A stretch of 64,000 bases of DNA from Pseudarthrobacter phenanthrenivorans Sphe3 (GTDB lineage: Bacteria; Actinomycetota; Actinomycetes; Actinomycetales; Micrococcaceae): positions 1,984,001-2,048,000 of the forward strand of contig NC_015145.1 in NCBI RefSeq assembly GCF_000189535.1, given 5' to 3'. Numbering within the stretch: position 1 is the first letter of the stretch; each line of letters begins with the position of its first letter. The position numbers were made by a program, and so were the translations under genes. This document shows positions 8,167 to 17,007 of the stretch, in pieces. The notes under the pieces were generated by a model. That model worked only from the letters and a program-made list of their open reading frames with translations. It did no database searches and was not told where the DNA came from.

Positions 8167-9258
8167 ATGACTGCCGGCCCCGTCCCAGCCCCTGCCTCCT
8201 CCTCCCGCCGCCATGGCGAATACAAAGTCCCCGGCGGCAAACTGGTGGTGGTGGACCTGGACGTTATGGACGGCCGGCTGGCCAACGTGAGCGTCAGCGG
8301 CGACTTCTTCCTTGAGCCGGACGAGGCCCTCCTTGGGATCAATAGCGCTCTGACGGGGCTGCCGGAAACGACGACGGCGGCTGAACTTGCCGCCGCCGTC
8401 ACGGCTTCCCTGCCGGAAGGCGCAGTCCTTTTTGGCTTCTCTGCCGACGCCGTGGCCATCGCCGTCCGCCGGGCCCTGGCCAAGGCGACATCCTGGATGG
8501 ACCACGACTGGCATGTCATCCCTCCCACCGTCCTGCCCACGGAGATCAATGTGGCCCTGGATGAGGTGCTGACCGAGGAGGTGGGCGCGGGCCGCCGGAA
8601 CCCCACGCTCCGCTTCTGGGACTGGCAGGAACCGTCGGTGGTCATCGGCAGCTTCCAGTCCGTCCGCAACGAGGTGGACCCGCACGGCGTGGCGAAGCAC
8701 GGCATCACCGTGGTCCGTCGGATCAGCGGCGGGGGAGCGATGTTCATGGAAGCGGGCAACTGCATCACCTACTCCCTGTACCTGCCGCAGACCCTGGTGG
8801 ATGGCATCAGCTTCGCCGACTCCTACCCTTTCCTGGATTCCTGGGTCATGTCTGCCCTGGAAAAGCTGGGGATCAATGCCTTCTACGTGCCGCTGAACGA
8901 CATCGCCACGGACCAGGGCAAAATCGGCGGCGCGGCGCAGAAGCGGCTGGCCAACGGCGGCATGCTGCACCACGTGACCATGAGCTACGACATCGACGCC
9001 GAGAAGATGGTGGAGGTCCTGCGCATCGGCAAGGAAAAGCTCTCCGACAAGGGGACCCGCAGCGCCAAGAAGCGGGTGGACCCGCTGCGGCGCCAGACCG
9101 GGCTTGCCCGCACAGCGATCATCGCGGCGATGGCCGACGTCTTCAGTGAACGCTACGGAGCTACCCGGTCCCGGCTGACGGATGCAGAGCTCGCCGCCGC
9201 CCGGCAGCGCGTGGGCAGCAAGTTCGGCACAGCTGAGTGGCTCCACCGCGTCCCCTGA
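8167..9258 (+). CDS. Lipoate--protein ligase-like protein (LplA/BPL fold)
   Basis: The 363-residue protein has an N-terminal segment of about 80 residues (VPGGKLVVVDLDV, FFLEPDEALLGINSAL) that resembles the accessory domain usually C-terminal in LplA. A catalytic domain follows with TLRFWDWQEPSVVIGSFQS, VVRRISGGGAMF (lipoyl-AMP-binding RRxSGGGxV-like motif) and IGGAAQKR, which carries the catalytic lysine. It attaches or transfers lipoate to E2/GcvH proteins. The frame is open upstream to 8098, inside the rpmE2 terminator. The ATG at 8167 is preferred because CAGGAT lies 6 bases before it and AGGATGG could also serve as a ribosome-binding site. Confidence 0.85.
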   Translation: MTAGPVPAPASSSRRHGEYKVPGGKLVVVDLDVMDGRLANVSVSGDFFLEPDEALLGINSALTGLPETTTAAELAAAVTASLPEGAVLFGFSADAVAIAVRRALAKATSWMDHDWHVIPPTVLPTEINVALDEVLTEEVGAGRRNPTLRFWDWQEPSVVIGSFQSVRNEVDPHGVAKHGITVVRRISGGGAMFMEAGNCITYSLYLPQTLVDGISFADSYPFLDSWVMSALEKLGINAFYVPLNDIATDQGKIGGAAQKRLANGGMLHHVTMSYDIDAEKMVEVLRIGKEKLSDKGTRSAKKRVDPLRRQTGLARTAIIAAMADVFSERYGATRSRLTDAELAAARQRVGSKFGTAEWLHRVP

Positions 9259-9275
9259 GCAGGGGCCGGAAGAGC

Positions 9276-11909
9276 TTAGTGGGCGGGTGAACTGACGACG
9301 GCGGCCTGGGCTGTGAGCGCCCTCAGCAGGTGGCTGCGCTGCTCCACGATGATCCGGCGGAGGGCGCGGGGTGCGTCGGTATTGGCTTCGAGCCAGGCGT
9401 CGGTCCGCCGGACCACCGGGTGGTCCGCGGGTTGTGTGCCCTCAGGAAGGTCCTGGGCCAGGGGGTAGAGGCCGCGGACAATGCGGCTGGCGATCTCGAT
9501 GCTGCGGCCCTCCCACACGCCGCGCAAGCACTCAAAGTACGGGTCCACATAGGGGTCCAGCAGGTGCGCTGGCGCCGTGGTGAAGCCGCTGATGGTGGCG
9601 CTGAGCAGCTGGTTGGAGAGCTTGTTGCCGTGCACTGCTGCGTTCCAGGCCGCTGCCTTGACCTCCGGCTCGGGACGCGCGGCAAGCGCCGTGGCGTGGC
9701 CGGCGCGCCCGGAAGCGGTGTTGTCGCGGGCCAGTTCGGCATCCAGTTCTTCGGCCGTTGCCTGGCCGTTGGCTGCCAGGGCATGCCAGAGGTGCCAGCG
9801 CAGTTCGGCGTCCACCGCCAGGCCCGGCACCGTTGCTGTCCCGTCCAAGAGCCCGCGCAAGAGGGACAGCATGGCATCGTCATGCCTGCTCAGCGTGGCC
9901 AGGGTACGGGCCCAGGCAAGCTGCTGGTCCGAGCCGGGCCTGGCCCGGTCCACTTCTGCAGCTGCGGTTGCGAGGAAGGACGACCGCACGGCAGCACGTC
10001 CGGCCGCCGGGGTGTAGCGTTCGACGGCGGTCGTCGCGTTGTCAAGGATGTTCAGCAGGACTCCGATGCCCGTTTCTGCCGGTCCGAACGCGGCCACGGC
10101 ATCGACGTAGCTGGCTGCCGGGCTCTCGCCGTCCCGGGCCGAGTTCCACAGCGCCGTCCAGCAGAGGGCCCTGGCCATGGGATCGATGATCCGGTCCAGG
10201 GAGGCCCGGACGGTGGCATCGGACGCCGGGTCCAGGCGGACCTTGGCGTAGGTGAGGTCGTCGTCGTTCACCAGCAGGAGCGCAGGGCGGGGCTGCCCGG
10301 AAAGCTGCGGCAGGTCCGTGCGCGCCCCGGCCACATCGGTTTCGATGCTCCCGGTCCGGACCAGGGCGCCAGCGGCGTCGAAGTCGTAGGAACCCACACG
10401 CAGGCGGTGCGGGCGCAGTTCCCCACGTCCGGTGACCGGGTCCGTTGCCTCCTGGACCACCGCCACCCCGCCCAGGATGCCGTCGTCCACCGCGGCCCCA
10501 CGCGGCGCGAAGTCCAGGGACAGGGTGGAGATCCCGGAGGTCTGCAGCCACTGCTGCGCCCAGCCGGCCAGGTCCCGGCCGGAGGAAGCACTCAGAGCCG
10601 CCAGCAGGTCGCCAAGGGACGTGTTGCCGTAGGCGTGCTTGCGGAAGTATGCGCGGGAGCCCGCGATGAACGCCTCGAACCCCACGTAGGCCACCAGCTG
10701 CTTCAGGACTGACGCGCCCTTGGCATAGGTGATGCCGTCGAAGTTCTGCTTGGCCGCTTCAAGGTCCGGGATGTCCGCCACGATGGGATGGGTGGTTGGC
10801 AGCTGGTCCTGGACGTAGGCCCAGGCCTTGCGCTTGTTGGCGAAGTTCACCCACGCCGTGTCCCAGTCCGTTGCCCGGTCCACGCCCAGGGTGCCCATGT
10901 AGTCGGCGAAGGATTCCTTAAGCCACAGGTCATCCCACCACTGCATGGTCACCAGGTCGCCGAACCACATGTGCGCCATCTCGTGCATGAGCGTGTTGGC
11001 GCGCCCCTGGTACTGGGCGTCGGTGGCCCGGGAGGTGAAGACGTAGCTCTCCGTGAACGTCACCAGGCCGGGGTTCTCCATGGCGCCGAGGTTGTATTCG
11101 GGCACGAACGCCTGGTCGTACTTACCCCAGGGGTAGGGGTAGTCGAAGAGCCGGTTGAAGAAGTCGAGGCCCTTCTTTGTCAGTGTGAACAGCTCTCCGG
11201 TGTCGAAGGACTCCGCCATGGACGCCCGGCAGTACAGGGCCAGTGGGACGTCCAGGGAGGTGCCGTCGTCGAGCGTTGCCTGCCAGCGGTCCTCCGCCTT
11301 GAAGTACGGCCCGGCCAGGACGGTCGTGATGTAGGTGGACATTGGATCTGTTGTGGCGAAGTCCCAGCAGGCGGTGGCGGGATCGCTGGCGAGCACGGTT
11401 CGTCCGGTTTCGGCCCCGTTGGAGGCAACCTGCCAGTGCGCGGGAGCCATCACATGGAAGGTGTACACAGCCTTCAGGTCGGGCTGCTCGAAATTGGCGA
11501 ACACGCGGCGGGCATCCGCCGGCTCGTACTGCGTGTACAGGTAGCACTGGCCGTCCGCGGGGTCGACGAACCGGTGCATGCCCTCGCCGGACCGGCTGTA
11601 CAACGCAGTCCCGTTCACCGTCACCTGGTTCTCCGCCTGCAGGTTCTCCAGCCGGATCCTGCCGCCGTCCACCACGTCCTCCACGCGGAGCCCCTTGCCG
11701 TTGAGGAGCACGCTGTGGACCTCACCGATGAAATCCAGGAAGGTGGAGCTGCCCGGGTCCGCCGTGAAGGTGATGATGCTGCGGGTCGGATAACCTGCCA
11801 CGTCCGCGTCCGCTGCCTGACGCACGTCCAGGGAGACGTCGTAGCTGGTGGTGCGGATCAGGGCTGAACGTTCGGCGGCTTCATCGCGCTGCAGATTCTC
11901 ATGTGACAC
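9276..11909 (-). CDS. pepN: Aminopeptidase N (M1 family)
   Basis: An 877-residue M1 zinc metallopeptidase that removes N-terminal amino acids from peptides in the cytoplasm. The exopeptidase motif GAMENPG and the zinc site HEMAHMWFGD followed 18 residues later by E in LKESFADYMG are both intact. Its length matches actinobacterial PepN. It starts at a GTG (11909) with TTAGAT 6 bases upstream, a leaderless start; the ATG at 11902 is out of frame. It converges with the lipoate ligase gene across only 17 bases. Confidence 0.95.
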   Translation of the reverse strand: MSHENLQRDEAAERSALIRTTSYDVSLDVRQAADADVAGYPTRSIITFTADPGSSTFLDFIGEVHSVLLNGKGLRVEDVVDGGRIRLENLQAENQVTVNGTALYSRSGEGMHRFVDPADGQCYLYTQYEPADARRVFANFEQPDLKAVYTFHVMAPAHWQVASNGAETGRTVLASDPATACWDFATTDPMSTYITTVLAGPYFKAEDRWQATLDDGTSLDVPLALYCRASMAESFDTGELFTLTKKGLDFFNRLFDYPYPWGKYDQAFVPEYNLGAMENPGLVTFTESYVFTSRATDAQYQGRANTLMHEMAHMWFGDLVTMQWWDDLWLKESFADYMGTLGVDRATDWDTAWVNFANKRKAWAYVQDQLPTTHPIVADIPDLEAAKQNFDGITYAKGASVLKQLVAYVGFEAFIAGSRAYFRKHAYGNTSLGDLLAALSASSGRDLAGWAQQWLQTSGISTLSLDFAPRGAAVDDGILGGVAVVQEATDPVTGRGELRPHRLRVGSYDFDAAGALVRTGSIETDVAGARTDLPQLSGQPRPALLLVNDDDLTYAKVRLDPASDATVRASLDRIIDPMARALCWTALWNSARDGESPAASYVDAVAAFGPAETGIGVLLNILDNATTAVERYTPAAGRAAVRSSFLATAAAEVDRARPGSDQQLAWARTLATLSRHDDAMLSLLRGLLDGTATVPGLAVDAELRWHLWHALAANGQATAEELDAELARDNTASGRAGHATALAARPEPEVKAAAWNAAVHGNKLSNQLLSATISGFTTAPAHLLDPYVDPYFECLRGVWEGRSIEIASRIVRGLYPLAQDLPEGTQPADHPVVRRTDAWLEANTDAPRALRRIIVEQRSHLLRALTAQAAVVSSPAH

Positions 11910-11942
11910 CCAGCTATCTAATCATGGGGTTGGTGGCCAACA

Positions 11943-12998
11943 TCACGCGGCGATCAGCAGGGCCGCCGCCAGGCCCAGTACGGCGATCAGGAGCCAGGAT
12001 GCCAGTGCCGCCAGGAGCGCCCGTCCGCCGGTGTGCAGCAGCGTCCGGATCCGGACGGCGGAGCCCAGCCCGAACAGGGCCGCCCCCAGCAGGATGTCCT
12101 GCAGCGCTGCCCCTGCCTCGAGCCAGCCGGTCCCCAGCCAGCCGGTGGAACGCAGGCCCACCATGGCCACGAAGCCCAGGACGAACAGCGGCACCACCGG
12201 TGGCAGCTTTGCGCTGCCGCCCTCGCCGTTGGCGGCCGGTTGCGCTGAGAAACGGTGGTGCGCCCCCGCCACGGCTGCCACGGGCGCCAGGAGCAGCACC
12301 CGGGTGAGCTTAACCACGACGGCGATGCCCAGCGCCGCGGTTCCTGCCGTTTGTGCCGTGGCCACCACCTGGCCGACGTCGTGCACCGAGGCGCCCGTCC
12401 AGGCGCCGAACACCGGCCCGCTGAGCTGGAGGGGATGGACCAGCAGGGGCAGGACCCCGATCGCCAAGGTGCCGCACAGCGTCACGAGCGCCACCGGCAG
12501 GACCGTGTCCACGTGCCGGATCCTGCGGACGGCGGCCATGGCCCCAATGGCGGACGCGCCGCAAATCGAGAACCCGGTGGCCACCAGGAGCGAGGTCACC
12601 GGGGACAGGCGGAAAAGCCGTGAGATCGCATACGTCCCGGCGAAACTGGCCGCCACCACGGCGGAGATCAGGACAAGTGCGGTCCAGCCCAGTCCCAGCA
12701 CGTCCATGACGCTCACCTTGAGGCCCAGCAGGACAATCCCGCCGCGCATCAGGTGCTTCCCCGCGAAATCCAGCCCCGGCCGGGCCCTGCCGGCGGTGTA
12801 GACGCCTGTAACGGGCAAATTCGCCGCCAGGACCCCCAGGACCACTGCGAGGGTCATCGCGGGGAGGGCCGGTACCAGTCGGTGGACCAGGAACGCGGCG
12901 GCAAGGGCCGCAGCAGCGGAGACAAGCCCGGGGAACAGCCTTCCGGCACGTCCGGGAAAGCCCGGGCCGCGGCTGGCGAAGGTTCTGCTGAAGGGCAC
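11943..12998 (-). CDS. YeiH family putative sulfate exporter
   Basis: The 351-residue membrane protein has about 10 helices. Family marks are LDFAGKHLMRGGIVLLGLKVSV, FSICGASAIGAMAAV and VFGAWTGASVHDVGQVVA, typical of UPF0324/YeiH proteins. These are annotated as putative sulfate exporters, but transport has rarely been shown. It starts at a GTG (12998) and ends 33 bases upstream of the pepN start on the same strand, so pepN may also be reached by read-through. Confidence 0.87.
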   Translation of the reverse strand: MPFSRTFASRGPGFPGRAGRLFPGLVSAAAALAAAFLVHRLVPALPAMTLAVVLGVLAANLPVTGVYTAGRARPGLDFAGKHLMRGGIVLLGLKVSVMDVLGLGWTALVLISAVVAASFAGTYAISRLFRLSPVTSLLVATGFSICGASAIGAMAAVRRIRHVDTVLPVALVTLCGTLAIGVLPLLVHPLQLSGPVFGAWTGASVHDVGQVVATAQTAGTAALGIAVVVKLTRVLLLAPVAAVAGAHHRFSAQPAANGEGGSAKLPPVVPLFVLGFVAMVGLRSTGWLGTGWLEAGAALQDILLGAALFGLGSAVRIRTLLHTGGRALLAALASWLLIAVLGLAAALLIAA

Positions 12999-13066
12999 TC
13001 ACCTACTGTGCCGGATAAGGCGCGGAATGCACGAATAGGACTGCTCCCGCCAACACGCCAGAATGG

Positions 13067-14668
13067 ATGGCAGTAATGAATTCGAAACAAAAAGATGGTT
13101 GGCTTGTGGACATGTCAGACCTATTCCAGGATTACTCCGTGGCCGCCGGCCGGACCGGAGCCTACGACGAGATGTTTGCCCCCGGGCAGCAGGCCCGGGA
13201 CTCGTACGGGCAGGTGGCGGACGCCCTGCGCAAGCTTTCCCTTGCCGATGTCAGCGCGCGCGCAGACTCCATGGCCCGCACCTTCCTGGACCGCGGTGTG
13301 ACCTTCGACTTTGCGGGCGAGGAGCGTCCCTTTCCGCTGGACATCGTTCCCCGCGTCATTCCGGCAGCGGAGTGGGATGTGCTGGAACGGGGCGTGGCCC
13401 AGCGCGTACGCGCCCTCGAAGCGTTCCTGAATGATGTGTACGACAAAATGACGGTAGTGTCCGACGGCGTGATCCCGCGCCAGCTGGTGACCACCAGTGC
13501 GCACTTCCACCGCCAGGTCCACGGCTTCGAGCCGGCCGGCGGCGTCCGGGTGCACATTTCCGGCATCGACGTGGTTCGCGATGCTGCCGGTACCTTCCGG
13601 GTGCTCGAGGACAACGTCCGCGTCCCCTCCGGTGTGAGCTACGTCCTGGAAAACCGCCGAGCCATGGCAAAGGGCCTGCCGGAGGCCTTCGGCCAGCAGC
13701 TCATCCGGCCGGTGGAGGAGTACCCCCGCCGGCTCCTCTCAGCCCTGCGCAAGACCGCACCCGCCGGCGTGGACGATCCCACCGTCGTCGTCCTTACACC
13801 CGGCGTGTTCAACAGCGCCTACTTCGAGCACACCCTGCTGGCAGGCCTGATGGGCGTAGAGCTGGTGGAGGGCCGCGACCTCATCTGCCGCGGGAACCGC
13901 GTGTACATGCGCACCACCGCGGGTGAGCAGCGCGTGGATGTCATCTACAAGCGAATCGACGACGACTTCCTGGACCCGCTGCAGTTCCGCGCCGATTCCA
14001 TGCTGGGCTGCCCCGGACTGGTCAATGCCGCACGGGCCGGCGGGGTGACCATTGCCAACGCCGTGGGCAACGGCGTAGCTGACGACAAACTCGTCTACAG
14101 TTACGTTCCTGACCTGATCCGGTACTACCTCAGCGAGGAGCCCATCATCGCCAATGTGGACACCTACCGCCTGGAGGAGAAGGAAGCCCGGGAATACACC
14201 CTGGACAACCTCTCCGAACTTGTGGTCAAGCCGGTGGACGGTTCCGGCGGCAAGGGCCTGGTGATCGGCCCCGATGCTTCCAAAGACGAACTGGACGCCC
14301 TGCGCCAGCGGGTCATCGCCGATCCCCGCGGCTGGATCGCCCAGCCGGTGCTCCAGCTCTCCACCGTGCCCACGCTGAGCGGCGACAAATTCGGACCCCG
14401 CCACGTGGATCTGCGCCCCTTCGCGGTGAACGACGGCGACAACGTCTGGGTGCTTCCGGGCGGGTTGACGCGCGTGGCACTGAAGGAGGGCTCGCTGATC
14501 GTGAACTCCAGCCAGGGCGGCGGCTCCAAGGACACCTGGGTCCTGGCAGATTCCCCGCAGATGCCGGTGGAAACGGTGCCCCGGCCCTCAATTTCCCTTC
14601 GCGAACGCGTCTCCGTGTGGCCAGTCGAGAGCAACTGGCGCGACCGCCAGTCGGAGCAGCAGCAGTGA
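13067..14668 (+). CDS. Circularly permuted type 2 ATP-grasp protein
   Basis: A 533-residue protein of the DUF404/DUF407 circularly permuted ATP-grasp family. It shows HISGIDVVRDAAGTFRVLEDN, PSGVSYVLENRRAM, VVLTPGVFNSAYFEH, LVVKPVDGSGGKGLVIGP (nucleotide-binding loop) and DLRPFAVNDG. Such proteins are predicted peptide-forming amidoligases. It is first in an operon with an alpha-E protein and a transglutaminase-like protein, a widely conserved trio of unknown product. The start is uncertain: 13067 gives the longest form, while family members often begin at MSDLFQDYS (13112). Confidence 0.88.
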   Translation: MAVMNSKQKDGWLVDMSDLFQDYSVAAGRTGAYDEMFAPGQQARDSYGQVADALRKLSLADVSARADSMARTFLDRGVTFDFAGEERPFPLDIVPRVIPAAEWDVLERGVAQRVRALEAFLNDVYDKMTVVSDGVIPRQLVTTSAHFHRQVHGFEPAGGVRVHISGIDVVRDAAGTFRVLEDNVRVPSGVSYVLENRRAMAKGLPEAFGQQLIRPVEEYPRRLLSALRKTAPAGVDDPTVVVLTPGVFNSAYFEHTLLAGLMGVELVEGRDLICRGNRVYMRTTAGEQRVDVIYKRIDDDFLDPLQFRADSMLGCPGLVNAARAGGVTIANAVGNGVADDKLVYSYVPDLIRYYLSEEPIIANVDTYRLEEKEAREYTLDNLSELVVKPVDGSGGKGLVIGPDASKDELDALRQRVIADPRGWIAQPVLQLSTVPTLSGDKFGPRHVDLRPFAVNDGDNVWVLPGGLTRVALKEGSLIVNSSQGGGSKDTWVLADSPQMPVETVPRPSISLRERVSVWPVESNWRDRQSEQQQ

Positions 14669-14728
14669 GCCGGAGTGCCCTCCGGCCAGAATCCATTCCA
14701 GTCCCGGGACCGCAGGAGGTAGCCGCGA

Positions 14729-15655
14729 ATGCTTAGCCGAATTGCCGAGTCCCTTTTCTGGATCGGCCGCTACGTGGAGCGGGCCGACGGCACTGCCCGC
14801 ATCCTGGACGTCCACCTGGAACGCCTGAACCACCTCCCCATGGAGGAGCGCAAAAGCGTCGCACAGGAACTCCTGGCGGTCATGGGCGCCCGGCCGCAGA
14901 GCGAGGACTTCGGGCTGCCTGAGCTGCTGCACGCCCTGGCGTACGACAAAACCAGTGCCACCTCCATCGCCGGTTCCCTGGGCGCCGCGCGGGAGAACGC
15001 CCGGCGCGCCCGGGAGACGGTGTCCTCCGGCCTGTGGGAGAGCCTGAACACCACCTATTACGGGCTCAGCCAGCACCGCAAGGACGTGGTGGGGACCTAC
15101 CGGTTCTGCAACTGGACCCTGGAACGCACCGCCATGGTCAGCGGCCTGGCCGACACCACCGTCAGCCACGATGAAAGCTGGCTGTTCCTGGTCCTGGGGC
15201 GTTCCCTGGAACGTGCCGACATGACCGCCCGGATGCTTTCCACCCGCGACGTCCTGTCCGCGGGCATGTCCTGGGTCAACATGCTCCGGTGCGCCGGCGC
15301 CTACGAATCCTTCCTGCGGACCCGCCGGGCGGCCTTCGGCGACCAGCACGCGGCGGAGTTCCTGCTGCTGGACCGGCTGTTTCCCCGGTCCATCGTGTAC
15401 GCCCTGCGCGACGCAGACGAGTGCCTGGCCAAGCTCGACCCCTCCGCGCAGCGGGTGGGCTTCATCAACGACGCCCGCCGCATCGTGGGGCAGGCCCGGA
15501 CGTTCCTGGAGTTCCACCGGACGGATGACCTCATGTCCGAGCTGCCCGAACACATGGAGCGCGTGCAGAAGGCCGTGTCCCAGGCCTCGGACGCGATTTC
15601 CCGTAAGTACTTCAATCAGGCGGACGAACTTGCCTGGGTGGGAGAAGTTTCATGA
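14729..15655 (+). CDS. Alpha-E domain protein (DUF403)
   Basis: The 308-residue, mostly helical protein begins MLSRIAESLFWIGRYVERAD, the diagnostic alpha-E N-terminus, and has conserved RRxxFG and LxxYLLLDRLFPRS-like segments. Alpha-E proteins have no known enzymatic activity and always accompany permuted ATP-grasp proteins, probably as a partner or scaffold. AGGAGGT lies 9 bases before the ATG. The stop overlaps the next start as ATGA, indicating translational coupling. Confidence 0.88.
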   Translation: MLSRIAESLFWIGRYVERADGTARILDVHLERLNHLPMEERKSVAQELLAVMGARPQSEDFGLPELLHALAYDKTSATSIAGSLGAARENARRARETVSSGLWESLNTTYYGLSQHRKDVVGTYRFCNWTLERTAMVSGLADTTVSHDESWLFLVLGRSLERADMTARMLSTRDVLSAGMSWVNMLRCAGAYESFLRTRRAAFGDQHAAEFLLLDRLFPRSIVYALRDADECLAKLDPSAQRVGFINDARRIVGQARTFLEFHRTDDLMSELPEHMERVQKAVSQASDAISRKYFNQADELAWVGEVS

Positions 15656-16503
15656 CCCGGCTGAGCATCGTTCACAAGACGGCCTACAAGTACAACAAGC
15701 GCGTCACGCTGTCCTACAACGAGTCCAGGATGACACCGCTCACGGATTCCCAGCAGGTGGTGCTGGAATCCGTGGTCAAGGTCTCGCCGTCGCAGGCCGC
15801 CGTGAGCACCTACCGGGACTACTGGGGGACCAGGGTCACGGCCTTCGACATGCAGATGCCGCACGAGCACCTTGAAGTTGTCTCCAACATCACGGTGGAA
15901 GTGCACCGGGCCGAGAAGATCCCGTCGGAACAGGACATCGTGGGCTGGGACGTCCTTGCCTCTCCCGCGACGCTAAACACCTTCAGCGACTGGCTGCCCC
16001 AGTCCAGGCTGAGCGGCCCCGGCGACGAGGTCCTGGGCCTCATCCCCGGGGTGGTGTCCGGAAAGAACCCGCACGACGCCGCCATGGCGGTCTTCGAATG
16101 GATGCGTGGCGAAATGACCTACATGTCAGGTTCCACCGCGGTGACCACCAACGCCGAAGAGGCCTGGGGCCAGCGCCAGGGTGTCTGCCAGGACCTGGCC
16201 CATCTGGCGATCGGTGCCCTGCGCAGCTGCGGTATTCCGGCCCGCTACGTCTCCGGCTACCTGCACCCGCGTTCCAGCGCGGGCGTCGGTGAAACCGTGG
16301 CCGGACAGTCGCACGCCTGGCTGGAATGGTGGGACGGCGACTGGCGGAGCTGGGACCCCACCAACCACAAGCCCGCCGGCGACTTCCATGTCACGGTTGC
16401 CAGGGGCAGGGACTACAGGGACGTGTCCCCTCTGAAGGGCATTCTGTCCGGCGGCGGCGGGTCGGCACTGAACGTCAGCGTGGAGATCACCCAGCTCGCC
16501 TGA
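15652..16503 (+). CDS. Transglutaminase-like cysteine peptidase of the ATP-grasp operon
   Basis: A 283-residue protein with an N-terminal beta domain (LSIVHKTAYKYNKRVTLSYNE) and a transglutaminase core. The catalytic triad is visible: Cys in GVCQDLAHL, His in SHAWLEWW and Asp in WDPTN. Members of this family with permuted ATP-grasp partners are thought to cleave or rearrange the peptide bond made by the ligase, or to process its product. It is the last gene of the three-gene operon. Confidence 0.88.
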   Translation: MTRLSIVHKTAYKYNKRVTLSYNESRMTPLTDSQQVVLESVVKVSPSQAAVSTYRDYWGTRVTAFDMQMPHEHLEVVSNITVEVHRAEKIPSEQDIVGWDVLASPATLNTFSDWLPQSRLSGPGDEVLGLIPGVVSGKNPHDAAMAVFEWMRGEMTYMSGSTAVTTNAEEAWGQRQGVCQDLAHLAIGALRSCGIPARYVSGYLHPRSSAGVGETVAGQSHAWLEWWDGDWRSWDPTNHKPAGDFHVTVARGRDYRDVSPLKGILSGGGGSALNVSVEITQLA

Positions 16504-16524
16504 CCCGGCCAGGCCGGCCGGTTG

Positions 16525-16992
16525 CTACTCCTGGGACGTCGTGACGGCGCCGCTGAGCTGGGTCCACCAGGTCAGCGGCTCCGTGACCTTAAAGCGGCGG
16601 CCGGTGACGCTGTCCGGCGTGATGCGGACGAACACGTCCTTCCTTCCGGCCTGCCAGGGAAACAGGTAGAGCTGGGTGGTGTCCAGGACCTGTTCCGTGC
16701 CGGTGACGACGGCGGCCGTACCTTTAACGACGACGCTCCAGGCCAGTCCGGTGTCCGGGTCCACACCGTCGGCTTCCACCGCCACCGCGGCATCTTCTGA
16801 CGCGCCGGAAAGTTTGGTTCCTTCGCTGGTGCGGAACACCAGGGTTCCCCTGTCCACCGTGTAGTTGATGGGGAAGATGTCCGGCCGCCCGCCCGCGGTG
16901 ATGGCCAGGCGGCCGACGGAGACAGTCCGGAGCATTGCCCAGCACTCGTGGTGTTCGAGGTTCTGCACTTCAGATGATGGTTCGGCGCTCAT
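16525..16992 (-). CDS. Pyridoxamine 5'-phosphate oxidase family protein
   Basis: This 155-residue split-barrel flavin-binding protein has the typical LRTVSVGRLAITAGGRPDIFPINYTVDRG start and VEADGVDPDTGLAWSVVVKG centre. Family members bind FMN, F420 or haem, and most have unknown substrates; it is too short to be PdxH. TAAGCT is found 6 bases before the ATG at 16992, a leaderless start. It converges with the transglutaminase gene. Confidence 0.85.
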   Translation of the reverse strand: MSAEPSSEVQNLEHHECWAMLRTVSVGRLAITAGGRPDIFPINYTVDRGTLVFRTSEGTKLSGASEDAAVAVEADGVDPDTGLAWSVVVKGTAAVVTGTEQVLDTTQLYLFPWQAGRKDVFVRITPDSVTGRRFKVTEPLTWWTQLSGAVTTSQE

Positions 16993-17007
16993 GCCGCGAG
17001 CTTACCC

